Numbered from the stretch's first letter, positions 35,856 through 45,362 are shown. The stretch is 64,000 bases of DNA from Paenibacillus mendelii (GCF_024498075.1 NZ_JANHOF010000002.1:726431-790430), one strand, 5' to 3'. Numbers and translations: made by a program. The notes: generated from the letters alone by a model not told the origin.

Positions 35856-36900
35856 CGACTTGTCTCCTCAGCCAGTCCAAATACGCCTGATAACCGGGCG
35901 CATTCTTGGCTATCCGTTTCTCATCGGCCCCGAAGAAGAACAGCTTGTCTGCCGGCACTCCGACATAGACCGGCTCATCGACGGCGAAGAGGTCTTCATA
36001 GCACTTAATCATGAAGGTATAGCGGTCGCCTTTCACGTGGTAGATCGTTTCCGAGCCCAGCATTTCCCGGGTCATGATGACGCCCTTATATTGAAACCAG
36101 GCATCTGTGGCCGATCTCGTAAGCGCTGCCGATTCGGGCCGGAAGCCGAAGGAGGCGCCGTCCTTGCCCAGCGGTGCCGTATTCATTGGCGGTACCCCGA
36201 CAAACTGCGCGGTAAACAGATTGTTAGGCTCACGGTAGATCGTATCGGGCGATGCCTCCTGCTGGATTTCCCCTTTGTTCATCAGGACGATGGTATCGGC
36301 CATCGACATCGCTTCGACCTGATCATGCGTGACGTAGACGAAGGTAGAGCCCAGCTTTTTGTGCAGCTCAATCAGCTCGATCCGCATATGCACCCGCAGT
36401 TTGGCATCGAGATTCGACAGAGGCTCGTCCATCAAGAACACGGCGGGCTTCTTCACCATTGCTCTTGCAAGCGCCACGCGCTGCCTTTGTCCGCCTGAGA
36501 GGGTGGACGGCTTGCGATCCAGATAGTCGCTCAGTCCGACTGTTGCGCTGATGCTCTCCACGAGCTCCTTGCGCTCTTCCTTGCTGACCTTATTGTTCTT
36601 GAGCCCGAATTCGATATTCTCGCGCACCGACATCGTCGGGTAGATCGCATAGTTCTGAAACACCAGCGCGACGCCGCGCTGTCCTGGAGCGGTATGGCTC
36701 ACATCCTTGCCGTCAATGAGAACGGCTCCCGAGGTCTGCGGATCCAGCCCGGCAATCATCCGCAGCAGCGTCGTCTTGCCGCATCCGGACGGCCCGACCA
36801 GCACGGTGAACTTGCCGTCTTCAATCATTAAATCCAAATCCTCGATCACCGTACTGTCCCCGAATGATTTCGTTACCTTCTTAAATTCGATTGATGCCAA
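35848..36900 (-). CDS. ugpC: ABC transporter ATPase, UgpC/MsmX type
   Basis: 350 aa ATPase for carbohydrate importers. Walker A GPSGCGKTT, signature LSGGQRQRVALARA, Walker B VFLMDEPLSNLDAKLR, and a C-terminal OB-type (TOBE) regulatory domain from about residue 235 (FTAQFVGVPPMNTAP). Starts with TTG at 36900 with AAAGGAGG 8 nt upstream. As MsmX-type ATPases can serve several importers, this one could also power the YesMN-linked transporter, which lacks its own ATPase. Confidence 0.93.
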   Translation of the reverse strand: MASIEFKKVTKSFGDSTVIEDLDLMIEDGKFTVLVGPSGCGKTTLLRMIAGLDPQTSGAVLIDGKDVSHTAPGQRGVALVFQNYAIYPTMSVRENIEFGLKNNKVSKEERKELVESISATVGLSDYLDRKPSTLSGGQRQRVALARAMVKKPAVFLMDEPLSNLDAKLRVHMRIELIELHKKLGSTFVYVTHDQVEAMSMADTIVLMNKGEIQQEASPDTIYREPNNLFTAQFVGVPPMNTAPLGKDGASFGFRPESAALTRSATDAWFQYKGVIMTREMLGSETIYHVKGDRYTFMIKCYEDLFAVDEPVYVGVPADKLFFFGADEKRIAKNAPGYQAYLDWLRRQVDE

Positions 36901-37305
36901 GAATAATGCCTCCTTTTACGAATCGCGATGATTACCAGTCATTCAATAGATTTCCTTTTTAATGGAAAGCGCTATCATAATGCATCGTAATGTTTCATTG
37001 CTCTGCGCATAATAACCAAGCAATAATAAATAACCACGCGTATAAATAATAATTAAAATTCAATAAAAAACAAGCAAACATCACTATTTCCTAATTCGTA
37101 ACGCGATTCCTTTACATGTATTTCCTGAATGTAATATGCACCCTGCTCTTACTCTCACATCTTACGACTAACGGCGCTGTTACTTCTATCTTGTGCGACT
37201 GTTTAAATGTACAGCATGGATGTATAATTTATCTGGCACTGTCTGTACAAAGCCAGCCGCGGTTCGCTATGATGAAACCATTAGATGGTTTGGAGGGGAT
37301 TCTGA
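36901..37305. other. Divergent AT-rich intergenic region with a cre-like site
   Basis: About 400 nt between ugpC and the STAND NTPase gene. It holds a near-palindrome GGAAAGCGCTATCA (36964-36977) matching 12 of 14 positions of the ideal CcpA site, 64 nt from the ugpC start, but with G at the conserved first T. A possible promoter for the NTPase gene is TGTACA with TATGAT near 37245-37274. No coding frame is convincing. Confidence 0.45.
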
Positions 37306-39906
37306 ATGGCAGAACTGGAAAACCAAAGCTTATTCGCTGAGCTGCTCTATTCAGGAGTAGCTTCATTAAAGTCACACCCCGATTACAAAACAAAGAGAAA
37401 AAAGAGAGAGCTGCAATCCAGCGGACAGCATTTCTCTGAATCCTATATAGATAAAATCGCCAATCAATTAGGCATATCACCGAATACACTTAAGAGCTGG
37501 ATTGGGCAAATGGGCCATAAATATGTGCCAAGCAGGATCGAAGACGGCAAGCTGTTCGCGATTCTCTGGCTCATTCTGAAGCATAGCGATATGCAGGTCT
37601 CTTGGTTTATAGACATTCTAAAAACGACCTCCATCCCGGTGCTGGATCCGCCTTCGCCCCCTTGGATTAAAGCCTGCATGACGAAAGCAAAGCTGCAGTT
37701 GGATAATCAAACCTTCGGCTCGCCGGATGAAAGCGATATCGAATGGCTCGTCAATCGGATGTTCGACCAAGAAACGCTTCCTGCGGCCGATTCCGAGCCT
37801 TCAGCTTCGAATATAGGAATCAATCTGCTCCTACATCATGCAGCGCATAATTTGCCTACCCGATGGGCGAATATTTTTGTAGGGAGAAGAATGAAGCTTG
37901 AGCTTCTAAACAAATGGATGCATTCAGCGTCTCCGATGTGTCTGATAACAGGCTGGGGCGGTATGGGAAAAAGCACGCTTATTCTGGAATCCGCTTATGC
38001 ATGTCTTGGAGAGGCTAGAGGAGAAGCTGCCAGAATCGGATCGTATTGGCCCCGCTTTGCCAGCATCATATGGGTTAGCGCTGATTTAAAAGGGATGAGC
38101 TTTAATTACTTTTTAGATACGATCGCCTATCAGCTGGGCCGTGTGGAGCTGCTGGGGCACGCAATCAATGAAAAGCAGTTCATCGTGAGAAATGCGCTGG
38201 CAACCTCATCGTTAAACGGACAAATCTTAATCATTGTCGATAATATCGATGCAAGCAATCTCGACATCCTGTCCTTCTTGTCCAATTTGCCGCAAAAGGT
38301 GAAAGTCATTCTAACCTCCCGTGAGCATGAGCAGCAGCTCTACCAGCAAAGCTCGCGCGATCTCTTCGTCATTCAAGTGGATGGCCTGGATAAGGAGGAC
38401 GCCCTGCATTATCTCGCGCAGGAAACGCAGTACCATCTGTCCACGACACATGATGAATCCAAGAAAAAACATCTTGCAGGCGTCCTTGGAAGCGATCAGG
38501 ACACATTAATGGAACTGGTGGAGGTTACGGCGGGAAATCCGAAAGCGCTGGCCTTGAGCATCGCTTATATCGCTGACGATGCGGTGCCTCTAGAGATCTT
38601 AATTGAGGAGATTCGATCGGCCAGCTATTCGCTTACCTCTATATTTGATTACTTGTTCGGTCATACGTGGAATCGCTGCCTGGAGGATGTACAGAAGGTA
38701 TGGATGGTTCTCAGCTTCTTTCATACTCCGCCTGATGAATATAGTTTGGCGGCAGCAGCCGGCTTAGACCGCCGCAGATTCCACCTTGCCATCGATCAGA
38801 TGAGAGCCTACACGCTAATCGCAACGGAGCGATTCGAGAGCGGGCTCTATTATCGCGCGCATCAGACTGTTATCGCGTATGGAGAGCAGAAGCTTCAGGA
38901 GAATCAACCGTTTCGAATAGAGGCAGAGAACCGGTGGGGAAGCTATTATATTGCGTTCGTAGACCGGCAGCTGCAGCATGAAGAACTGACTCATCCTTAT
39001 TGGAAATGCCTGCCTGGCGCCGATCTCACGCTTGTTAAGAAAGAGTGGCCCAATTTATTCAAGCTGCTTCAATGGACCGTAGAGCGGAAGCATCCGGCCG
39101 TCTTGATCGAATTGATGCTTCGTCTATCACACTTTCTCAGTCGAGTCAGCCTCCCGCTTCGCATTGAGTATGGATTGAAGGCGGCGGCTGCAGCAAGCGA
39201 GGAACAGCAATGGCTTCTCGAAACATTATTTCGAATTGATACGATCGGTTGGGCTTGCTTTGAGCTCGGCGACATGGAGCTTGGACTTCAGCAAATTCAT
39301 AGGAGTCTGGCAATTCTGGAAGAAAAGCAGCATGATGTGGTTCCATCCCAGAAGACGGAATACCATGATTTGCTTTCTCTTGCCTATCAATCCATAGCCC
39401 GCTATTATGTAGCCAAGAACGATATCGGCCATGCGAGCGAATATATTCGGCAGACCTTGTCGATCGAAGCATCGCCGGTCATCTTCCATCGAACCTTATT
39501 AATTCAAGGTAATATTGCGATGCTTGAAGAGAAGTATGAGCTGGCGAGCGAAGTATTGGAGGAAGCACATCGGGTCAGTGCCATTTATGGCGGAGAAATG
39601 TCGATCGAATCCTTCTATTTCCTTGGCGTTGCCTATTTAAACTGCCGGCAATTCGAGAAAGCCGAGAACGCGTTCAATCAATTGCTGTATTACGAGCATA
39701 ACGCGAATCAAATCGAATTGATCTACTACCAGTTTGCGAAAGCGCAGCTGCTCTGCAGCAAGGGGAAAATTACGGAAGCCGTGCAGCAGCTGCAGCAGAC
39801 CCTCTCGCGCATTGACTCTTGGGAGCAAGGGATTCGCATCCGCCGAGAGGTTGAGAATCTTCATAACAAGCTGCTTAGCTCAACTGCGCTCGATAATCAA
39901 GCTTAA
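37306..39906 (+). CDS. STAND-type NTPase (NB-ARC-like) with C-terminal TPR-like repeats
   Basis: 866 aa. N-terminal region (about 1-100) with a helix-turn-helix-like segment (ANQLGISPNTLKSWIGQMG, about 52-70). A STAND nucleotide-binding module follows: Walker A GWGGMGKST (216-224), Walker B ILIIVDN (307-313), the arginine-sensor-like VILTSRE (334-340) and the GxP motif GNPKAL (410-415). Residues about 430-560 look like the winged-helix part. The rest to 866 is TPR-like helical pairs (YELASEVLEEAHRV, FEKAENAFNQLLYY). This plan suits a ligand-switched regulator or a defence sensor; no effector domain is evident. GGAGGGG gives a good start. It stands alone between unrelated metabolic genes. Confidence 0.82.
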   Translation: MAELENQSLFAELLYSGVASLKSHPDYKTKRKKRELQSSGQHFSESYIDKIANQLGISPNTLKSWIGQMGHKYVPSRIEDGKLFAILWLILKHSDMQVSWFIDILKTTSIPVLDPPSPPWIKACMTKAKLQLDNQTFGSPDESDIEWLVNRMFDQETLPAADSEPSASNIGINLLLHHAAHNLPTRWANIFVGRRMKLELLNKWMHSASPMCLITGWGGMGKSTLILESAYACLGEARGEAARIGSYWPRFASIIWVSADLKGMSFNYFLDTIAYQLGRVELLGHAINEKQFIVRNALATSSLNGQILIIVDNIDASNLDILSFLSNLPQKVKVILTSREHEQQLYQQSSRDLFVIQVDGLDKEDALHYLAQETQYHLSTTHDESKKKHLAGVLGSDQDTLMELVEVTAGNPKALALSIAYIADDAVPLEILIEEIRSASYSLTSIFDYLFGHTWNRCLEDVQKVWMVLSFFHTPPDEYSLAAAAGLDRRRFHLAIDQMRAYTLIATERFESGLYYRAHQTVIAYGEQKLQENQPFRIEAENRWGSYYIAFVDRQLQHEELTHPYWKCLPGADLTLVKKEWPNLFKLLQWTVERKHPAVLIELMLRLSHFLSRVSLPLRIEYGLKAAAAASEEQQWLLETLFRIDTIGWACFELGDMELGLQQIHRSLAILEEKQHDVVPSQKTEYHDLLSLAYQSIARYYVAKNDIGHASEYIRQTLSIEASPVIFHRTLLIQGNIAMLEEKYELASEVLEEAHRVSAIYGGEMSIESFYFLGVAYLNCRQFEKAENAFNQLLYYEHNANQIELIYYQFAKAQLLCSKGKITEAVQQLQQTLSRIDSWEQGIRIRREVENLHNKLLSSTALDNQA

Positions 39907-39925
39907 ATACACGGGTCCCTATATA

Positions 39926-39966
39926 AAAGGATGTGCCGCATCAGTTAAGCATGCGGCACATCCTTT
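39926..39966. terminator. Bidirectional terminator
   Basis: A perfect 16-bp stem (39926-39941 with 39951-39966) with a 9-nt loop and T-rich flanks, between the converging NTPase and HAD phosphatase genes. Confidence 0.85.
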
Positions 39967-39974
39967 ATTTTCTA

Positions 39975-40637
39975 TTATTTCGAAGTTACAAACGCGATTA
40001 CCTCAGCCAGAGACCGTTCCTCCATCGAATTCATGCGCAGCTTATGCGGACCGAATGTTAATCCTTCCGTAATGGCATTGGGTACAATAACGACATTCAA
40101 GCCTGCTGCATGCGCGGCTTTGGCTCCATTCGGAGAGTCTTCGAAGCAGACCGCCTCCTCCGGCTTCAATTCCAGCGCAGCCAGCGCTTGCAGATAGAGC
40201 TCCGGATCCGGCTTTACCTTCTGCACAAAGTCTGCTGTTCGGATACAAGAGAAATAGCCTGCAATATCGAACAAATCTACGAATCGCTGCACCCAGGCAA
40301 GATGCGAGCTGGAGGCAATGCCGATTCGGAGGCCCAATTGCTGTGCTTCGTTTAAATAGTCCAACACACCAGGCCTTAACACACGCCGCTGCATGAGATA
40401 ATCATGCTTGACTAAGGCAGTCTTCTTAATCTCCTCTATATTGACCGGTCGGTCTGCGATCTCTGCCAGGTGCAAATACGGATCAAATGCATCATGACTG
40501 GTCCCTACGCATTTCGTCCACGTCTCTAATGGAAGATATGCGCCATGCTCATTATAAATCTCTCCAATCGCTTCAAACCAAGCGCTTTCGGTATCAATAA
40601 TCAATCCATCAAAATCGAAAATAACGCCTTTAATCAA
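39975..40637 (-). CDS. HAD-superfamily phosphatase, beta-phosphoglucomutase-like
   Basis: 220 aa HAD hydrolase with the nucleophile motif DFDGLIIDTE, motif II in GIASSSHL, a Lys in KPDPELYL and the acidic motif EDSPNGAKAAHAAGL. The cap-domain size is that of sugar-phosphate phosphatases and beta-phosphoglucomutases. Start is TTG at 40637 with AGGAG 8 nt upstream. It is 24 nt after the polyol dehydrogenase gene and probably in the same operon; substrate unknown. Confidence 0.85.
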   Translation of the reverse strand: MIKGVIFDFDGLIIDTESAWFEAIGEIYNEHGAYLPLETWTKCVGTSHDAFDPYLHLAEIADRPVNIEEIKKTALVKHDYLMQRRVLRPGVLDYLNEAQQLGLRIGIASSSHLAWVQRFVDLFDIAGYFSCIRTADFVQKVKPDPELYLQALAALELKPEEAVCFEDSPNGAKAAHAAGLNVVIVPNAITEGLTFGPHKLRMNSMEERSLAEVIAFVTSK

Positions 40638-40661
40638 TGCTTTCTCCTCATTTCCGGATCA

Positions 40662-41705
40662 TTAGTTTGGGTAAATCATGATCTTCATGCTGCTGTTTTT
40701 GTGATGAATCGAGACATCCAGCGCCTCTTGAATATCGTCCAGCTTATATTTATGGGTGATCGTATCTTCGATTCGCACCTTAGATGACCGCAGCGCCCGT
40801 ATCGCAGCAGGATACGTATTGGCATACCGGAAAACGCCAAGAACATCAAGCTCTCCATCAATGATTTCATTCACATTCATTCCGACGCTGGCGGCGGCAG
40901 GCAGCCCGATGAACACGATTTTGCCGCCTCTCTTGATATGAGCGGTCGAAGCGGTAATGACGCCGGCGTTGCCTGATGTCTCAATCAGGACATCGACCCC
41001 CTTGCCTTCTGTCCAAGCGCTGACTTGGTGTTGAAGAGACGCTGTCATGGGGTCGCACACATCTGTAATTCCCATTGATTTCGCAAGATCTCTCCGATAT
41101 TCGACAACATCGCTGCCATACACCTCAGTCACACCGAATAAACGAGCGGCGACTACCGCCATCTGACCAATCGGGCCCAGCCCGGTAACAAGCACGCGAT
41201 CATGCGGCTGAACTCCGGCACGATGCATCGCATGGAAGCCAACGGATAAGGGCTCCAGGAGAGCTCCTTCCTCAAAGCTCATTTCATCCGGTATCGGAAA
41301 CAGAAAATCCGACCGGATGGCCGCATATTCCGCCCATGCGCCATTAATGGGAGGCGTAGCCATAAACACAACATCCGGGCAAAGGTTATAACGCCCGCCT
41401 TTGCAGTATTCGCAGCGTCCGCATGCTACCCCAGGCTCAACGGCTACACGGTCTCCAACACGAAGATGCTTTACCGCTTCGCCGACCTCAGCTACAACAC
41501 CGGCAAGCTCATGACCAAGAATAAGGGGCTCCTTCACCTCATAACGCCCAATTTTTCCATGCTCGTAATAATGGACATCTGAACCGCAAATGCCGATACA
41601 CATCACTTTCACTAATGCTTCGTCCGGCTTCAGCGAAGGAACCGGCACCTCCTTCACCTTCATATGACCTGGGCTTTCTAGGACGGCCGCTTTCATCATG
41701 GGCAT
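40662..41705 (-). CDS. Zinc-dependent polyol (sorbitol/xylitol-type) dehydrogenase
   Basis: Medium-chain dehydrogenase of the GutB/L-iditol 2-dehydrogenase kind. Catalytic zinc residues in GICGSDVHYYEHG and GHELAG, structural-zinc cysteines in CGRCEYCKGGRYNLC, the LLEPLSVG segment, and the NAD site GLGPIGQMAV. The start is uncertain: GTG at 41717 lies only 3 nt from AAGGAG, while the ATG at 41705 has AAGGTGAG at a better distance and is used here (347 aa). It is followed in the same direction by the HAD gene and preceded by a fructokinase gene, so sorbitol to fructose is a reasonable guess. Confidence 0.88.
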   Translation of the reverse strand: MPMMKAAVLESPGHMKVKEVPVPSLKPDEALVKVMCIGICGSDVHYYEHGKIGRYEVKEPLILGHELAGVVAEVGEAVKHLRVGDRVAVEPGVACGRCEYCKGGRYNLCPDVVFMATPPINGAWAEYAAIRSDFLFPIPDEMSFEEGALLEPLSVGFHAMHRAGVQPHDRVLVTGLGPIGQMAVVAARLFGVTEVYGSDVVEYRRDLAKSMGITDVCDPMTASLQHQVSAWTEGKGVDVLIETSGNAGVITASTAHIKRGGKIVFIGLPAAASVGMNVNEIIDGELDVLGVFRYANTYPAAIRALRSSKVRIEDTITHKYKLDDIQEALDVSIHHKNSSMKIMIYPN

Positions 41706-41736
41706 ATCGATTCTCACCTTCTCCTTCTATTATTCG

Positions 41737-42588
41737 TTATACGTTCATTCTTGCCTGCACTAGAGCACCCTTCAAAGCTGAGAACTTCCCCAGTCCGGGA
41801 GGAACGATCCAGTCCTCCGGGAGCTCCAAATAATCTTGCATCAGATGCTTCACCTGCTCGCGAATGTAAGGGAATAATTGCGTCTGATTCATAACGCCGC
41901 CGCCCATAATGACTTTTTTCGGCATTAAGACTAGAGCGATGTTAACGAGAGCCTGAGCCAAATAGTAAGCCTCCAATTCCCACAGCTGATCTTCCCGATC
42001 CAGCAGCGCGCCCTTTCTCCCGCTTCTCGCTTCGATCGCAGGACCGGCCGCCAAGCCTTCCAGGCAATCGGTGTGAAAGGGGCAATTGCCATTGAAGGTG
42101 TCCTCCCGATGCTTGCGAATCAGCAAATGTCCCATCTCCGTATGGGCGAAGCCGTGTACAATTCTGCCCTTCATGATCGCGCCTGCTCCAATGCCCGTCC
42201 CGACTGTCATATATAAACAGCTATCGAGGCCAACCGCAGCTCCCCAGGTAGCCTCGCCCAGAGCCGCCATATTCACATCTGTATCGACCACAATCGGCAT
42301 TTGCAATTGCGTCTTGAGATAGGATAACATAGGAAACCCGGCCCAATGAGGCTTAGGTGTATTCAACATTTGGCCATAATTGGATTTGTTGGGATCTGTC
42401 CCAACGGGTCCGAAGCTGCCGAAGCCAATTGATTGAACGTCAAATTGAGCAAAATACTGCATGACATGTCCTAACGTTTGCTCGGGTGTCGTTGTCGGAA
42501 TCGAAATGGAATCCAGCAGATGGCCGTCAGCGCTTCCAATACCGCAAATAAACTTCGTGCCGCCGCCTTCAATGGCGCCTAGCTTCAT
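41737..42588 (-). CDS. ROK-family fructokinase
   Basis: Sugar kinase making fructose-6-phosphate, of the YdhR/ScrK type. Phosphate motif GAIEGGGTKFICGIG at the N-terminus, GFGSFGPVG, the catalytic VVDTDVNMAALGEATWGA region, TVGTGIGAG, and the ROK zinc site HTEMGHLLI with CPFHTDCLEG. The ATG at 42588 matches the usual family start and has GGAGG 3 nt upstream. 283 aa. First gene of a three-gene set with the polyol dehydrogenase and HAD phosphatase. Confidence 0.9.
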   Translation of the reverse strand: MKLGAIEGGGTKFICGIGSADGHLLDSISIPTTTPEQTLGHVMQYFAQFDVQSIGFGSFGPVGTDPNKSNYGQMLNTPKPHWAGFPMLSYLKTQLQMPIVVDTDVNMAALGEATWGAAVGLDSCLYMTVGTGIGAGAIMKGRIVHGFAHTEMGHLLIRKHREDTFNGNCPFHTDCLEGLAAGPAIEARSGRKGALLDREDQLWELEAYYLAQALVNIALVLMPKKVIMGGGVMNQTQLFPYIREQVKHLMQDYLELPEDWIVPPGLGKFSALKGALVQARMNV

Positions 42589-42820
42589 CTTCCTTCCTCC
42601 CATCCTCTGTTTTCATCTTCATTCCTAGTATAGGGCAAGAGGTTTCAGACATTCTATCCATTCAAATCATTCAAAAGTACGGCGTCACTGTACGTTTATC
42701 TCGCATTTCTACTTCTTATAAGGTTCAACAGGATAAATAGGTTAGTCTAAAATGCTTACTTTGAGCTCCTTGCCTGTTGTACAGTTAATTTACAATATCT
42801 TAATGAGGAGGTTGAAAGCA

Positions 42821-43840
42821 TTGAAACATATGAAAGCCTTAGTGATAGACGCCCCTTTTCAAGCTTCCATCAAGGAGGTTCCATATCCCGCGCCCGGCAA
42901 GGGAGAAGTTACGATAAAGGTTGAACGGGCAGGCATCTGCGGTACCGACGTTCACATCTTTAAGGGAGAGTATCTATCCAGCTACCCGATTATTCCCGGA
43001 CATGAGTTTTCAGGCAGCATTCATGAAATTGGCGAAGGAGTTGAGGGCCATGCAGCGGGAGACCGCGTAACCGCGGAGCCAAATATCTTTTGCGGGAAAT
43101 GTGAGTACTGTTTAACGAATCGCGGTAATCATTGTGATCAATGGCAGGCAACTGGCGTTACGCAAAATGGCGCAATGGCTGAATATGTCGTTGTTCCCGC
43201 AAGCAATGTATTTCGCATTCCTGATTCCATGAGCTATGGCGTAGGCGCATTTATTGAGCCTATGGCGTGTGTCGTTTATGCGATGAACCGGCTGAAATTA
43301 AATGTAGGCGACCGTACGCTCATATTTGGTGCAGGCGCAATGGGACAGCAGCTCATCCAATCGCTCGCGCATGCTGGAGCATCCGAGCTTGTCGTTGTCG
43401 ATCTAGCCCCTGACAAGCTCCAGCTTGCGAAGCAATGGGGTGCGACCAAGACTGTCCTGAGCCATGAAATTGAACAGCAATTGGGCGCCGAGCACTATCC
43501 CCGCGGCTTCGATGTTGTCGTTGACGCCACAGGCATCCCTGCCGTCATTGAACAGGCCCTCCGTTATCTCGGACCTACAGGGAAATACTTGCAATTCGGC
43601 GTAACTGCACAAGACAGCAAAATCTCCTTGAGCCCGTTCGATCTTTATCAGAAGGATTGGACCTTAATCGGCTCCATGGCCATCAACCATACCTTCTATC
43701 CGGCATTGAATTGGGTGAAGGAGCGTCGGGTCCAGTTGGAACACTTGATTACGAGCGTACTTTCACTGGATGAGGTACCTGCGCTGCTGGCAGAGGGCGC
43801 TGACTCCAGCCAGCTGAAGATACAAATCCAGATCACATAG
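42821..43840 (+). CDS. Zinc-dependent alcohol dehydrogenase, polyol type
   Basis: Medium-chain dehydrogenase, about 339 aa, a second and distinct one: GICGTDVHIFKGEY, GHEFSG, zinc-binding CGKCEYCLTNRGNHC, NAD site GAGAMGQQL. The assigned start is the TTG at 42821, 10 nt after AGGAGG; the ATG at 42830 is the alternative. It is divergent from the fructokinase gene, and its stop lies 2 nt before the mgtC-like ATG. Substrate unknown, probably a sugar alcohol. Confidence 0.87.
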   Translation: MKHMKALVIDAPFQASIKEVPYPAPGKGEVTIKVERAGICGTDVHIFKGEYLSSYPIIPGHEFSGSIHEIGEGVEGHAAGDRVTAEPNIFCGKCEYCLTNRGNHCDQWQATGVTQNGAMAEYVVVPASNVFRIPDSMSYGVGAFIEPMACVVYAMNRLKLNVGDRTLIFGAGAMGQQLIQSLAHAGASELVVVDLAPDKLQLAKQWGATKTVLSHEIEQQLGAEHYPRGFDVVVDATGIPAVIEQALRYLGPTGKYLQFGVTAQDSKISLSPFDLYQKDWTLIGSMAINHTFYPALNWVKERRVQLEHLITSVLSLDEVPALLAEGADSSQLKIQIQIT

Positions 43841-43842
43841 CG

Positions 43843-44352
43843 ATGAATATTATTGATAACTGGCTGAGCTCAACCTTTCAGGATTTTGAATGGCTGCTGC
43901 GTATATTTATAAGCGCTTTGCTTGGGTTTTTCATAGGACTAAACCGCACGCATAAGCATAAACCGGCAGGAGTAAAAACCTACATGTATGTCGCTACGGC
44001 ATCTACGCTCATCACGATCGTCTCGATTCAAAGTGTCCTTCTGTACGCCGGTGTAAGAGAGCACACGATGATGGATCCCATGCGTTTAGCCGCTCAGATT
44101 GTTACTGGACTAGGCTTCATAGGCGCAGGAGTTATTTTGAAGGATGGGGCGAGAGTGATCGGCTTAACGTCTGCCGCTATGATTTTTTATGCAGGCGGCA
44201 TAGGAATTGCGATTGGAGCCGGGCTCTATACCTTTGTTCTTTTTTCATTTATGGTAACCAACCTATTTGTTTGGGTCGGGGAATGGATTGAGAAGCGCCA
44301 AACCAAGAAAACGAACACGCCAAGTTCGACTTTGCTGGAAATATCAGAGTAG
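43843..44352 (+). CDS. MgtC/SapB-family membrane protein
   Basis: 169 aa with about four helices and the family motifs ISALLGFFIGLNRTHKHKPAG, GVKTYMYVATASTLI, and the hallmark RLAAQIVTGLGFIGAGVIL. MgtC proteins are linked to magnesium homeostasis and to ATP-synthase control, but the family is broad. It begins 2 nt after the dehydrogenase stop, with GATCACATAGCG before the ATG and no clear Shine-Dalgarno, so it probably depends on translation of the upstream gene. Confidence 0.88.
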   Translation: MNIIDNWLSSTFQDFEWLLRIFISALLGFFIGLNRTHKHKPAGVKTYMYVATASTLITIVSIQSVLLYAGVREHTMMDPMRLAAQIVTGLGFIGAGVILKDGARVIGLTSAAMIFYAGGIGIAIGAGLYTFVLFSFMVTNLFVWVGEWIEKRQTKKTNTPSSTLLEISE

Positions 44353-44371
44353 CGGCCCGGTTATTTATACG

Positions 44372-44414
44372 AAAAAGCGGCGATGAGGGAGTTGCTCCTG
44401 CATCGCCGCTTTTT
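44372..44414. terminator. Bidirectional terminator
   Basis: A 14-bp stem (44372-44385 with 44401-44414), 15-nt loop, with A-run on the left and T-run on the right. It ends the mgtC-like transcript and may also serve the converging methyltransferase gene. Confidence 0.8.
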
Positions 44415-44546
44415 GTTGATAATCGGGTATTGCTGCATAAGTATGAATCTGCCGACATGACCTACCCGTTAGAAGGCCAGCTTGTTAAACTTGCTATAAG
44501 TAATGGTGTTAGGACGAGTTTTTGATGGTTACGTGGCAGACGGCGC

Positions 44547-45353
44547 TCAAGATAGATAACGCCGCTGGCGAAGCGCTTCATACAGCACTACCGTTGCCGC
44601 CATGGCGACGTTGAGCGATTCCGAGCGCCCGTGCATCGGGATGATTATGCTGTCATCAACTTGCACGAGCGTCTGATCTGACAAGCCGCTTGACTCATTG
44701 CCGAGCAGCAGCCAGGCTGCCCCGCGCCAATCATAGCTGTAACAGGTATCCGATGCCTGCAGGCTTGTCCCGATCAGCCGAATGCCATGCTGCTTCGCTT
44801 CTGGCAGCAGCTCGGCCAGATCGCCTTCCATAATGGGCAGATGGAACAAGGAGCCCATGGTCGAGCGTACCGTCTTCGGGTTGTACAGATCCACGCAGCC
44901 CCTGCCAAGAATGACCGCATCCGCACCGACGGCATCCGCGCTCCTGATAATCGTGCCGACGTTGCCCGGATCGCGAACCCCGTCCAAGACAACGACCAAT
45001 GAATCCTCCCCGTACAAAGTCTGCCTGTCTACATCCGGCTTGGCTACGATGCCGAACACAGGCGGAGGCGTGTCCGTAGCTGTGCATTTAGCCATAACCG
45101 AGGGCGATGCTTCCACCAGCTCGCAGCTTGACTCCGCAAGCAGATCCTCCAGTTCATTCGGTATGCCGCGCTCAGCATCGAATACGACCGTCTCCACGGC
45201 CGCACCCGCAAGAAGCGCTTCCTGCACCAAATGAACCCCCTCAATCAGGAATTTACCGCTGCGGTCGCGATGCTTCTTCTCCAATAGAGAAGCAAACGCC
45301 TTTACTTTCTCATTCTGGACGGAGGTTAAGGTTAGGATACGATGATTACGCAC
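44547..45353 (-). CDS. TrmH/SpoU-family RNA 2'-O-methyltransferase
   Basis: 268 aa SPOUT methyltransferase. N-terminal substrate-binding domain (LEKKHRDRSGKFLIEGVHLVQEAL, residues about 24-47), then motif 1 DGVRDPGNVGTIIRSADA, motif 2 LLLGNESSGLS and motif 3 IIPMHGRSESLNVAMAATV. In B. subtilis a homologue lies beside sspI and pheS; here sspI is close but divergent behind ktrA. Starts with GTG; the GGAAGG is rather far (about 12 nt), so the start is less sure. It is 9 nt after the ktrA-like gene. Confidence 0.9.
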   Translation of the reverse strand: MRNHRILTLTSVQNEKVKAFASLLEKKHRDRSGKFLIEGVHLVQEALLAGAAVETVVFDAERGIPNELEDLLAESSCELVEASPSVMAKCTATDTPPPVFGIVAKPDVDRQTLYGEDSLVVVLDGVRDPGNVGTIIRSADAVGADAVILGRGCVDLYNPKTVRSTMGSLFHLPIMEGDLAELLPEAKQHGIRLIGTSLQASDTCYSYDWRGAAWLLLGNESSGLSDQTLVQVDDSIIIPMHGRSESLNVAMAATVVLYEALRQRRYLS

Positions 45354-45362
45354 GATATATGT

